Shown piece by piece: positions 53,801 through 61,482 of a DNA stretch of 64,000 nucleotides (position 1 is its first letter; each line of letters opens with the position of its first letter). Source of the stretch: Flavobacterium sp. ACN2. Its GTDB lineage: Bacteria; Bacteroidota; Bacteroidia; Flavobacteriales; Flavobacteriaceae. A program made the translations under genes and the position numbers. The stretch spans positions 62,001-126,000 of the forward strand of contig NZ_MRCM01000001.1 of NCBI RefSeq assembly GCF_002303885.1, written 5' to 3'. Under the pieces are notes generated by a model. The model made no database searches and was not told the origin of the DNA. It saw only the letters and a list, made by a program, of their open reading frames with translations.

Positions 53801-54731
53801 TTCTTTAGCGCAATTGCACAACGGAAGTTTAGAGTTGATTGAAGATACGAATTACAATATCTTCGAATTGGTTGTTCCGCTACATCAAGAAGAAGAATTT
53901 ATGCTTTACGCCGATGCTGAAAAAGAACAGATTGAAAGCGAAACGCCAAAAGAAGCTGTTGAAATCAAAAATGAAAAAGCTCAGGTTTTGGTGGTGGAAG
54001 ACAATGAAGATCTTCTAAGTTTTATTACAACAGAATTGGCAGGAACATACACTATTTTAAAAGCAGAAAATGGTGAAGAAGCCCTCAAAATAATTCATAA
54101 TCAAAACATTCAGCTGGTAATTTCGGATGTGACTATGCCAATCATGGACGGAATTACGATGTGTAAAAAGATTAAAACCAATCTGGAAACGAGTCATATT
54201 CCGGTAATTCTTTTAACAGCTAAAAATTCGCTGAAATCACAAATCGACGGACTTGAAGTTGGTGCAGATGCTTATGTAGCCAAACCTTTTTCTATGGATT
54301 ATCTGAAAGTACAAGCCAATAATCTGATTGAAAACCGCAGACAGATTATGAATTATTATGCAAGTTCTCCGCTTTCGCACATTAAAAGCATTGCTCACAA
54401 TAAAACCGATGAAAAGTTTCTGAAAAAACTCGACGACGAAATTCTTAAAAACATAACCGATCAGGATTTAAGTGTAGAATCACTAGCCGAAATCATGAAT
54501 ATGAGCCGCTCGACTTTATACCGAAAAATCAAAGACATTACAAATCTGAGTCCGAACGAATTAATCAATATCGTACGATTAAAAAGAGCTGCCGAGCTAT
54601 TATTAAACGAAAACTACAAAATGTACGAAATCGCAGAAATGGTAGGCTACAAATCGCAAACGAGTTTTGGACGAAATTTCCAAAAGCATTTTAATATGTC
54701 ACCAACGGATTATATCAATGCGAATAGATAA
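50802..54731 (+). CDS. Hybrid two-component system regulator (HTCS) of the PUL
   Basis: A 1309-aa inner-membrane sensor/regulator. Order: signal peptide, 14 or so Reg_prop propeller blades (about residues 25-690, NDGFMWFGTKDGLNRFDG and the DLWIGTEDAGVNRF type), Y_Y_Y domain (about 690-765), and a transmembrane helix (about 768-790). Then come HisKA with FFTNVAHEIRTPLTLIKGP (His about 821), HATPase (NNAIKYS, GTGIGLSLAHSLA), REC with VISDVTMPIMDG (Asp about 1108) and an AraC-type HTH (about 1210-1305). It senses a breakdown oligosaccharide in the periplasm and activates the divergent susC operon. All catalytic motifs are intact. Confidence 0.96.
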   Translation: MRKFFLFLCFSLFSINFSNAQDYYFKHFQVEEGLSNNTVLTSIQDNDGFMWFGTKDGLNRFDGYRFKTYRSNGDPIHSLGSNYIQSLHEHNGTIWVGTDKGLYHYDKKQDNFTILNEAINDRINDINHDQKDNIWFVSGNILYKYAPKKKETITFNPNKYFITTSITKDYKGEIWASSLNKIYHYSEENLSFENIPLNPPADKANFRITVIYAVDRENIVIGTLDHGVLLYNRKDKTTSELKFGIKEPVFVRQFRKKGNDELWIASESGVYVYNLKTKTAVNLKKNYNDPYAISDNAAYSITIDKENGIWIGTYFGGVNYHQKQYTQFKKYFPQNNQNSISGSAVREIHKDDHGDLWIGTEDAGVNRFNPKTQKFTTYPVSYYNIHALMPRKDKIWVGTFEHGLDVLDRNSGAVIKHYSANDGRSGLHSNFIFSFYEMKNNDLIVVTTSGLYRYNEQADNFEILKFFPETYHYTNMKEDSDGNLWAGSYRDGLLFYNPKTKKKEVFTYDYKNPNEISNNTINAIFEDSSKNLWIATENGLNLVNRQNHTFTKFTTKNGMPSNVFYSILEDDSKNLWLTTSKGLVKFGPDHKAIKIFTTANGLLSDQFNYNSAFKDANGDMYFGNLNGMISFNPKHFSKNKYTPFIYITNLQINNKDIEVNSPDSPISQSISFLDELELNNSQSTFNLEFASLNYTAPELTEYWFQLENVNNDWVYLGRNNKVFFTELAPGDYVFKVKSLNSFGVWSKEIKLKITILPPFYASTYAYILYFILFCAGLYYIIRYSQNLTQIKNNRKIKHLNDEKEKEIYQAKIDFFTNVAHEIRTPLTLIKGPLEKLLGMKYESEEVPQHLSIMKKNTSRLLKLVNELLDFRKSEIGGLKLTFVEANISSMVRNFHLRFSQLIEERELEFELELGEKDIHAFVDKEAFKKILSNLINNAIKYSNKKVFISLFRDEKKLHLIVKNDGNVIPIHLKNKIYEPFFRVDDSSTASGTGIGLSLAHSLAQLHNGSLELIEDTNYNIFELVVPLHQEEEFMLYADAEKEQIESETPKEAVEIKNEKAQVLVVEDNEDLLSFITTELAGTYTILKAENGEEALKIIHNQNIQLVISDVTMPIMDGITMCKKIKTNLETSHIPVILLTAKNSLKSQIDGLEVGADAYVAKPFSMDYLKVQANNLIENRRQIMNYYASSPLSHIKSIAHNKTDEKFLKKLDDEILKNITDQDLSVESLAEIMNMSRSTLYRKIKDITNLSPNELINIVRLKRAAELLLNENYKMYEIAEMVGYKSQTSFGRNFQKHFNMSPTDYINANR

Positions 54732-54737
54732 TTAGAA

Positions 54738-54790
54738 AATGTGTCAATTAAATAATTAGTCAATTAACCTCATTATCTAATTGGCACATT
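54738..54790. repeat. 19-bp inverted repeat of the AATGTGTCAATTAG family
   Basis: Arms 54738-54756 and 54772-54790 match at 17 of 19 positions. It lies between the convergent HTCS and LytTR genes, filling the 73-bp gap, and is probably a bidirectional 3' hairpin. Same family as 44297-44406 and 57578-57638. Confidence 0.8.
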
Positions 54791-54804
54791 GACTCATTAG
54801 CACA

Positions 54805-55512
54805 TTATTTAATACCTAACAGTTGATACAATTCCTCTTTTTTATTCAAAGCTGCAGAAATAGTTCGACCATCAATCAATTCGACCACATTTCCGTTGAG
54901 ACTTCTCACCGCTTCCAAATTTAGAATAAAAGAACGCTGCACGCGAAAGAACATTGGCAGTTTCAAAACTTCCTCCATTGACTTTAAAGTTCCTAAAGTT
55001 GTATATGATGCGCCGTTGATAACGAATTTCAGATAATCGCCTTGCGCTTCTACATAAAGAATTTCACTCAAAAGAATCTTAATCAGTTTTCCTTCCGATT
55101 TGATAAAAATTCGATCGGAATTGATTTGATGAACCGAAGTTATCTTCTTTAGTGAAAGATATTCTTTGGCACGATTTACCGCTTTCAAGAAACGATCAAA
55201 ACGAACAGGTTTTAAGAGATAATCGACTGCTCCGGTTTCAAATCCTTCCAAAGCAAAATTGCGATGTGCTGTGATGAAAATAATAACTGGCGCATTGGTA
55301 AGCGATTGCGCCAATTCTAAACCATTAAATTTAGGCATTTCGATATCGCTGAAAACAATATCAACTTCATTTTCCTGCAGAAACAATAATGCTTTAGACG
55401 CTTCTGCAAACGAGTCTTTTAGTTCCAAAAACGGAATTTCAGCAATAAAAGATTCGATAATATCTCTTGCAATTGGCTCGTCGTCAACAACAATGCATTT
55501 CAGTTTTTCCAT
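54805..55512 (-). CDS. LytTR family response regulator
   Basis: A 235-aa protein. The REC domain (about residues 1-120) has CIVVDDEPIARDIIESF, the phospho-acceptor Asp in VDIVFSDIEMPKFNG (about 55) and Lys in YLLKPVRFDRFL. The LytTR DNA-binding domain (about 135-235) has FIKSEGKLIKILLSEILYVE, GDYLKFV and FFRVQRSFILNLEAV. It is the cognate regulator of the kinase gene just upstream, whose stop abuts this start. Confidence 0.95.
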   Translation of the reverse strand: MEKLKCIVVDDEPIARDIIESFIAEIPFLELKDSFAEASKALLFLQENEVDIVFSDIEMPKFNGLELAQSLTNAPVIIFITAHRNFALEGFETGAVDYLLKPVRFDRFLKAVNRAKEYLSLKKITSVHQINSDRIFIKSEGKLIKILLSEILYVEAQGDYLKFVINGASYTTLGTLKSMEEVLKLPMFFRVQRSFILNLEAVRSLNGNVVELIDGRTISAALNKKEELYQLLGIK

Positions 55513-56672
55513 TATTTTCTTAAAACTATTTTTAAATCGACTTTAAACGAGTTTTCCAGTCTTTCAATTTCTAATTTATATTGATCGGGATACAGCAATT
55601 CTAAACGTTTACGCGCATTCTTTACTCCTATTCCGCCAAAATCAGAATCGTTTTCCATTACTTCCGAATCATTCTCTAAACTAAACCAAAAAGTATTATT
55701 TTCCATCTTAATGTCAAGTTTTACAAAGGCATTTTTGCTTTTTAAACCGTATTTAAAAGCATTTTCTATGAAGGTAAATGTTAGAAGCGGTGCAACAAAA
55801 AGTCCTGCAGTTTGTCCTTCAATAGTAACTTGAATATTCGTTTCATCTGCATAACGCATTTTTTCTAAAGCGGTATAGTTTTTGATAAAATCCAATTCTT
55901 TTTCCAAACGGACAATTTCGGTATTCGATTCGTAAAGCGTATAGCTCATAATATCCGAAAGGTTCAAGATTAATTCTGGAGCCAGATTGTCTTTTCTAAC
56001 CGTAAGTCCGTAAAGATTATTCAAGGTATTAAATAAAAAATGCGGATTTAACTGCGCCTTCAGAAAGTCTTTTTCAATTTGAATATTCTGAATTTCCAAA
56101 GCTGTTTTTTCTCTTTCAATTTGAAATTTCTTGTTATAGAGTTTCGTGATTTCGACCAATATTTTAGCAAAACAAAAAGGCGAAAGCAATGAAATAATAA
56201 TTATGGTCTGCGAAAGCATTCTTTTTGGAGAAACTGCTTCTAGAAAAGTTTGATTTGCGCTCATTTTAATAACGCCTTTCAGTTCTCCAAAAGTAATTTC
56301 AAGACCTAAAGCATAATAAATCAGTGAAATAAAATACGTTGCCGCCATCCAGACAAATATGGAAATTGGAAAAACCAATAATAGCAGTATTATAATTCGG
56401 TTTTTGCTTCCTGAAAATATCTTTGGTAACAAAAGATAAAACAGCATATAAAACACAATCATATTTACCAATGCCATTCTAATTGTTAGCAAAATAGCAT
56501 CAAAATAGACTAATTTATAGCCAATTACATAACTCAAAAAAAGCAATATAGAAAAACCTAACCACATGAAAACGTGCAGTAAAATTCGATTTCTTCTCGT
56601 AAAAAAGTGATCAAAATTCAGCTGCGCCATTTTATCTAAAAAATATCCCGAAGTCGATGTGGTATTTGGCAT
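55512..56672 (-). CDS. LytS-type sensor histidine kinase (His_kinase family)
   Basis: A 386-aa kinase from ATG 56672. An alternative ATG at 56630 gives 372 aa, and the ORF itself opens at 56744 inside the CPBP gene. There are four transmembrane segments (about residues 30-160), a coiled coil, the His_kinase domain with LNPHFLFNTLNNLYGL, and an HATPase with FIENAFKYGLKSK and GGIGVKNARKRLELLYP. It phosphorylates the LytTR regulator encoded next. A TATATTTG -7 element at 56703-56696 lies just before ATG 56672, supporting an internal start. The CPBP gene directly upstream is likely co-transcribed. Confidence 0.9.
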   Translation of the reverse strand: MPNTTSTSGYFLDKMAQLNFDHFFTRRNRILLHVFMWLGFSILLFLSYVIGYKLVYFDAILLTIRMALVNMIVFYMLFYLLLPKIFSGSKNRIIILLLLVFPISIFVWMAATYFISLIYYALGLEITFGELKGVIKMSANQTFLEAVSPKRMLSQTIIIISLLSPFCFAKILVEITKLYNKKFQIEREKTALEIQNIQIEKDFLKAQLNPHFLFNTLNNLYGLTVRKDNLAPELILNLSDIMSYTLYESNTEIVRLEKELDFIKNYTALEKMRYADETNIQVTIEGQTAGLFVAPLLTFTFIENAFKYGLKSKNAFVKLDIKMENNTFWFSLENDSEVMENDSDFGGIGVKNARKRLELLYPDQYKLEIERLENSFKVDLKIVLRK

Positions 56673-56721
56673 GTAAAAGATTTGTAAAGCAGTTTCAAAT
56701 ATAACTTTAATTTGGCAGGTT

Positions 56722-57450
56722 TTATAAAATTCTAATAACCGCATTAATCAAATTAATCGTGTTATGCCCTAGAATAGAATAAATAAGATTTCCTGAAAAC
56801 TGTCTTAAAATACCAACGCTCAAAGAAGAAATTAATGTGAGGTATACCATTGTAATAATATCGAACTTCAAATGTAAATCCTGATCTAGAATTGCTCCGT
56901 GAGAAACTCCAAATAAAACCGTTACGATAACAAACGCCCAGCCAAATTTGATGCCTCGATAATTCCATGTTGGCGCAAAAGCTTTATCTAAAAGCCATAA
57001 AGAGATTCCTCTAAAAAGGATTTCTTCTGTTAATCCAGGCATTGTGGCTTGAAAAAGAAAAGTTTCTAGATTGAAGGCATTTCCTTTTGGAAATAAAATG
57101 AGTTTAAAAATAATGTCGAAAAAAGTGAATCCGAAGAAAACTAACAATCCAAATTTCAAGCTTGCTGGCGAATTGGTTTTAGAAGTAAATCCGATTTTGA
57201 TTCTTTCTTCTTTTGAAACCGAAAAGATAATAATCAATGCTAAAACTAAGCTAAGGACTTTTCCTGCCCAATTGAACTTTAAATCAAGATTTATCAATTG
57301 TTTTCCTGAAGCCTGTAAAAACACATCGGCAAGAAAATATAAAATGAAAAATCCTAAATATTTTAAATTCAGTTTTTCCGATTTGAAACATGCAATAACA
57401 ATAATCGGAGCGATTAATAAAATCCAAAGAAGAGGCGTAAATAATGACAT
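56722..57450 (-). CDS. CPBP family intramembrane metalloprotease
   Basis: A 242-aa polytopic membrane protein with about seven or eight hydrophobic segments. The three CPBP (Abi/Rce1-like) motifs are intact: EEILFR (about residue 141), FGVSHG (about 183) and LGHNTIN near the C-terminus. ATG 57450 (MSLFTPLLWILL) starts a membrane segment at once, while the longer ORF adds a basic tail. The family cleaves within membranes, processing prenylated proteins or bacteriocins, or regulating signalling. It stands at the head of a kinase/regulator operon, which hints that it processes or modulates the sensor or its ligand. Confidence 0.88.
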   Translation of the reverse strand: MSLFTPLLWILLIAPIIVIACFKSEKLNLKYLGFFILYFLADVFLQASGKQLINLDLKFNWAGKVLSLVLALIIIFSVSKEERIKIGFTSKTNSPASLKFGLLVFFGFTFFDIIFKLILFPKGNAFNLETFLFQATMPGLTEEILFRGISLWLLDKAFAPTWNYRGIKFGWAFVIVTVLFGVSHGAILDQDLHLKFDIITMVYLTLISSLSVGILRQFSGNLIYSILGHNTINLINAVIRIL

Positions 57451-57577
57451 AATTTTGATTTTTAAGGTTTTAATTTTGATCAAAAGTATATCGCGAGTAT
57501 ATCAATTAAAATTGTCATCGGTAGAACACACGATCTGCTCGGTGAAAATGTTATTTTACCCGATAATAGAATTTGAT

Positions 57578-57638
57578 AATTAGAAAATGTGCCAATTAGA
57601 TAATTACTCGCATTATCTAATTGGCACATTTTCTAATT
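57578..57638. repeat. Perfect 27-bp inverted repeat of the AATGTGCCAATTAG family
   Basis: Arms 57578-57604 and 57612-57638 are exact inverses over all 27 bases, with a 7-nt loop. Each arm contains AATTAGAAAATGTGCC. It lies 18 nt past the stop of the minus-strand TonB receptor gene, between it and the CPBP operon. There is no T-run on the minus strand, but a very stable hairpin is certain. Confidence 0.92.
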
Positions 57639-57656
57639 GACACATTGGACTAACTT

Positions 57657-59861
57657 CTACCACATATATTTCAATATCAATCTTGCATTAAGCGGCGTTC
57701 CTGCTGTAAAATGAATTTCTTCTACAGGATCGGTTTCATTTGCCAGTCTTGATTCGGTTAAGAATTGTGTTTCTTTCCATTTTGTATTGAAAATATTGTC
57801 GATGTTTACGCCAATCGAGACTTTCTTTATTTGATAATTCACAGAAAAATCGGTAATGCAATACCCTTTTGCTATAACCGAATTATCTTCGTTTGCTGGT
57901 CTATCGCCTAAAAAACGGGTTCTTAAACTTCCTGAAAATCCTTTTAGATCTTTTACCGAAATTCCGTTCATCAACGTATTTTTTGGAGCTAATGGCAGAT
58001 AATCGTTTCCTTTAGGTTCGTCAATTGCTCTTGCGTGCGTATAGGTGTAATCGGTATTCCAGAATAACCAATTGGTCAATTGATATCTGAAACCAAAATC
58101 GAAACCTTTTCTTTCTGTTTTTCCGCTTGGTTCAACAACCGCTTCGTCTCCAACATAAACAAACTCCTGCGCTAAATACAAATACCAAATTGCCGAATTA
58201 ACAATCATACGTGGAAATGGTTTCCAATTGATTCCTAAATCTGCTCCGTACGTTTCTGGAAGAATCTTTTCACCACTTTGCGCCACTACTACTCGAGTAT
58301 CGTTGCTGTGAAATCCTTTTCCTAATTTCAAGAAATAGTTTAATTTTTCATTCTGATTATACAAAAAGTTCAGTTTCGGACTCACAATTGCTTTGGTCTG
58401 CGTCTGATTGGTGTAAGTTGGAGCTAATTGATCTTCGTAACCAAATTTGAAATAATCTAAACGCAAACCTCCGTTTACCAGCCATTTTCCTGCTGTAAAA
58501 TCAAGACTTGAATAAGTAAATAAGTTAGTTTGATTTACCGTTCCTAAACTCAAATATTCTAAAACTGTTTTTCTGTCTAATGTATGAGACAACTCTACAT
58601 CTTTATTATTATCATTTCGAAGTCCAGCGCCCAATTTAAAACGCCATTTTTCATTTAGTTTCTGATCGTATTCCGACTGAAAACCTACAATAGTTCTATT
58701 TTCTTTCTGTTTAATCTGATCGCCGTTTACAGGATCATTCAAGAAAAATGTAAAATTAGAATACAGTTCAAAATCATATTTACTCAAATAAGCACTGCTT
58801 TTAATATGTGTGTCTTCGTCAATTTTTGCATCGTACTGCAAATTGAAATTGGTTCTATCAGTATTCCCTCCTTCATTAGAATCAATTGCTCCAAAATGCG
58901 AAATGGTTCCGTCGTTTACCGCACGATCTGGAATCTGTCCGCTGGCATCCCATTGGCTTTTAAAATGGGAAACCGAAATAGCCAGACGATCTCCATTCTC
59001 CATTTTAGCATTGTATTTTCCAAATAAATTAATTCGGTTAAAGTTCTGAGGCGCATCAAAATAACCATCTGTCATCATGTATTCTCCCGCAAAATAAGCC
59101 GATTGGTTTTCTTTGTTCAATAAATTAAACATCGCAACGGTACGGAAGGTATCAAACTGTCCTCCTTCAAAAGAAATAGAGCTGTTCTGCAAAGCATTTT
59201 TAGTATTAAAACCAACATATCCTGCAGTTGTAAAATCGCCTTTATCTACAAAATAGGCTCCTTTATCAAAATCAATATTATCTACTGTTTCTGGAATCAC
59301 AAAATGCAGATCTGAATACCCTTGCCCGTGTGCGTGCGAAACCATGTTTACGGGCATTCCGTCAACAGTGATGTTAATATCGGTTCCGTGATCACAGTCA
59401 AAACCTCTTAAAAAGATTTGTTCGGCTTTTCCTCCTCCTGCGTGCTGACCGATGAAAAGTCCTGGAACTTTTCGCAGCAGATCTTGAGAATTTGAAATTG
59501 GCTGAATTTCAAAATCAATTTTAGAAATGGTATTCAAGTATTTTAGATTATTGCTAATCTTAACTTCTTCCAACAAAAAAGGTTTTTCATTTATTGAAAT
59601 CGTTAAGAAATCCAAAGAAGCAAGTTTAATTTTTTGAGGAGAAAATCCTTTTTTTGTAATCAGCAAACTATCATTTACCTCCACTCCTTCCAATGTAAAT
59701 TTTCCGTTGGCATCAGTATGTGCGTGTGTTTTTGAGGTTAAATCACGAATTAATACTTCTGATAAAGATTTTCCGCTTCCGTCATTTACAATACCGTTGA
59801 CAGATTGTGCATTAATAGAAACAGAAAGAATAAAAAAGAAAAGTGCTGATAAAGATTTCAT
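57657..59861 (-). CDS. TonB-dependent receptor (siderophore/metal-type)
   Basis: A 734-aa outer-membrane receptor. The signal peptide is MKSLSALFFFILSVSINA-Q (start 59861). A longer ORF to 59990 overlaps the acetyltransferase gene and is rejected. A carboxypeptidase-regulatory-like N-terminal domain (about residues 22-95) precedes the plug (FLRGFDCDHGTDINITVDGMPVN, NIDFDKGAYFVDKGDF) and a barrel ending ARLILKYMW. The His-rich plug segment GMPVNMVSHAHGQGYSD resembles receptors for metal chelates. The substrate cannot be fixed. Probably co-transcribed with the acetyltransferase 68 bp upstream. Confidence 0.92.
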   Translation of the reverse strand: MKSLSALFFFILSVSINAQSVNGIVNDGSGKSLSEVLIRDLTSKTHAHTDANGKFTLEGVEVNDSLLITKKGFSPQKIKLASLDFLTISINEKPFLLEEVKISNNLKYLNTISKIDFEIQPISNSQDLLRKVPGLFIGQHAGGGKAEQIFLRGFDCDHGTDINITVDGMPVNMVSHAHGQGYSDLHFVIPETVDNIDFDKGAYFVDKGDFTTAGYVGFNTKNALQNSSISFEGGQFDTFRTVAMFNLLNKENQSAYFAGEYMMTDGYFDAPQNFNRINLFGKYNAKMENGDRLAISVSHFKSQWDASGQIPDRAVNDGTISHFGAIDSNEGGNTDRTNFNLQYDAKIDEDTHIKSSAYLSKYDFELYSNFTFFLNDPVNGDQIKQKENRTIVGFQSEYDQKLNEKWRFKLGAGLRNDNNKDVELSHTLDRKTVLEYLSLGTVNQTNLFTYSSLDFTAGKWLVNGGLRLDYFKFGYEDQLAPTYTNQTQTKAIVSPKLNFLYNQNEKLNYFLKLGKGFHSNDTRVVVAQSGEKILPETYGADLGINWKPFPRMIVNSAIWYLYLAQEFVYVGDEAVVEPSGKTERKGFDFGFRYQLTNWLFWNTDYTYTHARAIDEPKGNDYLPLAPKNTLMNGISVKDLKGFSGSLRTRFLGDRPANEDNSVIAKGYCITDFSVNYQIKKVSIGVNIDNIFNTKWKETQFLTESRLANETDPVEEIHFTAGTPLNARLILKYMW

Positions 59862-59929
59862 TGCTATTTTGGTAACTAAATTGGTAATTTGAGCGCAAAA
59901 ATAGCATAAAAAAGATTTTTCCAGCTTAT

Positions 59930-60556
59930 TTATCGAAAATCTGAAACAGTAGATCCGTTTTTCTTCGGATCGTACAGCATAGCGGTACACAAACAGTTTT
60001 TTCTGCCCTTGCTTAATAAAATAGGACAGTTGATACAGCTTTTACAGTTTTCCCAAAAAAGGTCATCATTTGGCAATTCAGCGTAAGTAACGGGTTCAAA
60101 GCCAATTTCGTGATTCATTTTCATAACGGCAAGACCTGTAGTTAGGCTGAAAATAAGCGCTTTTGGATATTTTTTACGGCTGAGTTCAAAGATCTTTTTT
60201 TTAATCTTTTTTGCCAGGCCAGTGTGTCTAAACTCAGGCGCAACAATTAATCCCGAATTAGAAACATATTTTCCATTTTCCCATGAAGATATAAAAGCAA
60301 AACCGGCCCATCTTCCATCTCGTGTAATTGCGATAACGGCTTCACCTTCTCTCATCTTTTTTTCAAGAAGCTCGGGCGGTCTACTTGAGATTCCCGTTCC
60401 GCGAGCTTTGGCAGATAATAATGTTTCTTCGCAGATTTCATTTAGATAAAAAACATGTTTGCCTTTTGTTTCTTCTAAAATAAAATCATAAGATTCGGCA
60501 ACTTTTTCATGGGAAGAAAAAACAGTTGCATCTTTTCTATACTCGATAGTTTTCAT
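59930..60556 (-). CDS. GNAT acetyltransferase with C-terminal Cys cluster (N-acetylglutamate synthase-like)
   Basis: A 208-aa protein. GNAT core: AKARGTGISSRPPELLEKKM, AVIAITRDGRWAGFAFISSW, GLIVAPEFRHTGLAKKIKKKIF (acetyl-CoA loop) and YPKALIFSLTTGLAVMKMNHEIGF. Then comes an unusual Cys-rich tail CKSCINCPIL...NCLCTAMLYDP (five Cys). The same layout occurs in acetyltransferases at the head of arginine operons in Flavobacteria, where they are candidate N-acetylglutamate synthases. Here no arg gene follows within the window, so it may be a relocated orthologue or paralogue. It starts 5 bases after a 48-codon membrane protein gene. Confidence 0.8.
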   Translation of the reverse strand: MKTIEYRKDATVFSSHEKVAESYDFILEETKGKHVFYLNEICEETLLSAKARGTGISSRPPELLEKKMREGEAVIAITRDGRWAGFAFISSWENGKYVSNSGLIVAPEFRHTGLAKKIKKKIFELSRKKYPKALIFSLTTGLAVMKMNHEIGFEPVTYAELPNDDLFWENCKSCINCPILLSKGRKNCLCTAMLYDPKKNGSTVSDFR

Positions 60557-60561
60557 GATAC

Positions 60562-60708
60562 CTAAACTATTTTAGCAATCAGCATAACGGTGATAAAAAG
60601 AACTACTGTAAAAACCATTAAGTTAACGAATCGATCTTTATTTCGTCTAGATTTATTTGAAAAGTACGTTTTTGTGATTTCTTTATTTCTTTTATTACTT
60701 GTTTTCAT
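60562..60708 (-). CDS. Small 48-aa single-pass membrane protein
   Basis: ATG 60708 to TAG 60562. The basic N-terminal half (MKTSNKRNKEITKTYFSNKS and RRNKDRF) precedes one transmembrane helix, VNLMVFTVVLFITVMLIAKIV. Basic-in topology suggests the N-terminus is cytoplasmic. The stop lies 5 nt before the acetyltransferase ATG, so the two are probably translationally coupled. No family recognised. The longer ORF to 60777 adds hydrophobic residues and is less likely. Confidence 0.6.
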   Translation of the reverse strand: MKTSNKRNKEITKTYFSNKSRRNKDRFVNLMVFTVVLFITVMLIAKIV

Positions 60709-60897
60709 ATTTCTTAAATGTTGTATAATTAAGGGCTTGTTTAATAATCCACAACATAAAAACAAAAGGCATGCCATAGCATCTCAAACTACAATAAACC
60801 ATTCGTTATAAAACAAATAATAAAAAATCGGCTTTAATCAATTTGTAAAAGCTTATCAAAATGATAGGCTGATTTTCAAAATGAAAGGGATTTAAAT

Positions 60898-60932
60898 AAA
60901 AAAGCCCTAAATCGAAATTTAGAGCTTTTTTA
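60898..60932 (-). terminator. Terminator of the DoxX gene
   Basis: On the minus strand AAAAAGCTCTAAAT pairs with ATTTAGGGCTTTTTT around a short loop, followed by ATTT. It lies about 22 nt after the DoxX stop. Confidence 0.88.
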
Positions 60933-60954
60933 TATTTATAAGTGACCTAATAAA

Positions 60955-61341
60955 TTAGTCCCATTGATTGTTTTTAGAAAGGGCAAATTTACCTGCTCCA
61001 GTAAAAAACAAGGCAATAGCTCCAAAAAGGTAAAGCATTAATAATTCTAAAGCATAACCTCCGTGATCGCTAATGGTGAAAATGTCCTGAGCGTGGGCTG
61101 TTGCAACTGCAACCACACAAGTGATAGCCAAAAGAACTGCAGCAATTCTAGTTCTAAATCCTAATAAAATAGCAATTGGAGCTAAAACTTCACCAATGTA
61201 AACCGCATATCCAAATGCGCCCATGTTATCAACAAGGAAAGAAATTCCGTGAATCAATTTAGAAACACCGTGAAAAAGCATTAATCCACCAGTACTAATA
61301 CGCAATAGCAATAATCCAAGGTCTGTGTTTTTTGAAATCAT
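60955..61341 (-). CDS. DoxX family membrane protein
   Basis: A 128-aa protein with four transmembrane segments. LGLLLLRISTGGLMLFHGVSKLIHG is the DoxX opening, then GAFGYAVYIGEVLAPIAILLGF and FGAIALFFTGAGKFAL. DoxX proteins are small inner-membrane proteins associated with thiosulphate:quinone reductase or redox stress, and most members are uncharacterised. It appears monocistronic with its own terminator. Another DoxX-like gene is at 63306. Confidence 0.92.
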   Translation of the reverse strand: MISKNTDLGLLLLRISTGGLMLFHGVSKLIHGISFLVDNMGAFGYAVYIGEVLAPIAILLGFRTRIAAVLLAITCVVAVATAHAQDIFTISDHGGYALELLMLYLFGAIALFFTGAGKFALSKNNQWD

Positions 61342-61482
61342 AAAAAATTTTGTTTAGGTTAAAAATTATATCAAAATTGGGTTTATAAGCCGACTAAAAT
61401 ACAAAAATTTCCCTATGAAAAACAATCTTATTTAAAACAATTCCAAATAACCGTTTTTAGACTATCACAAACGTGATTTACT

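Noticed and set aside
56673..56744. N-terminal extension of the histidine kinase into the CPBP gene
   Set aside because: Overlaps CPBP coding sequence; a -7 element lies inside the extension and later ATGs fit better.
59862..59990. N-terminal extension of the TonB receptor ORF
   Set aside because: Overlaps the acetyltransferase gene and buries the signal peptide; ATG 59861 starts it directly.
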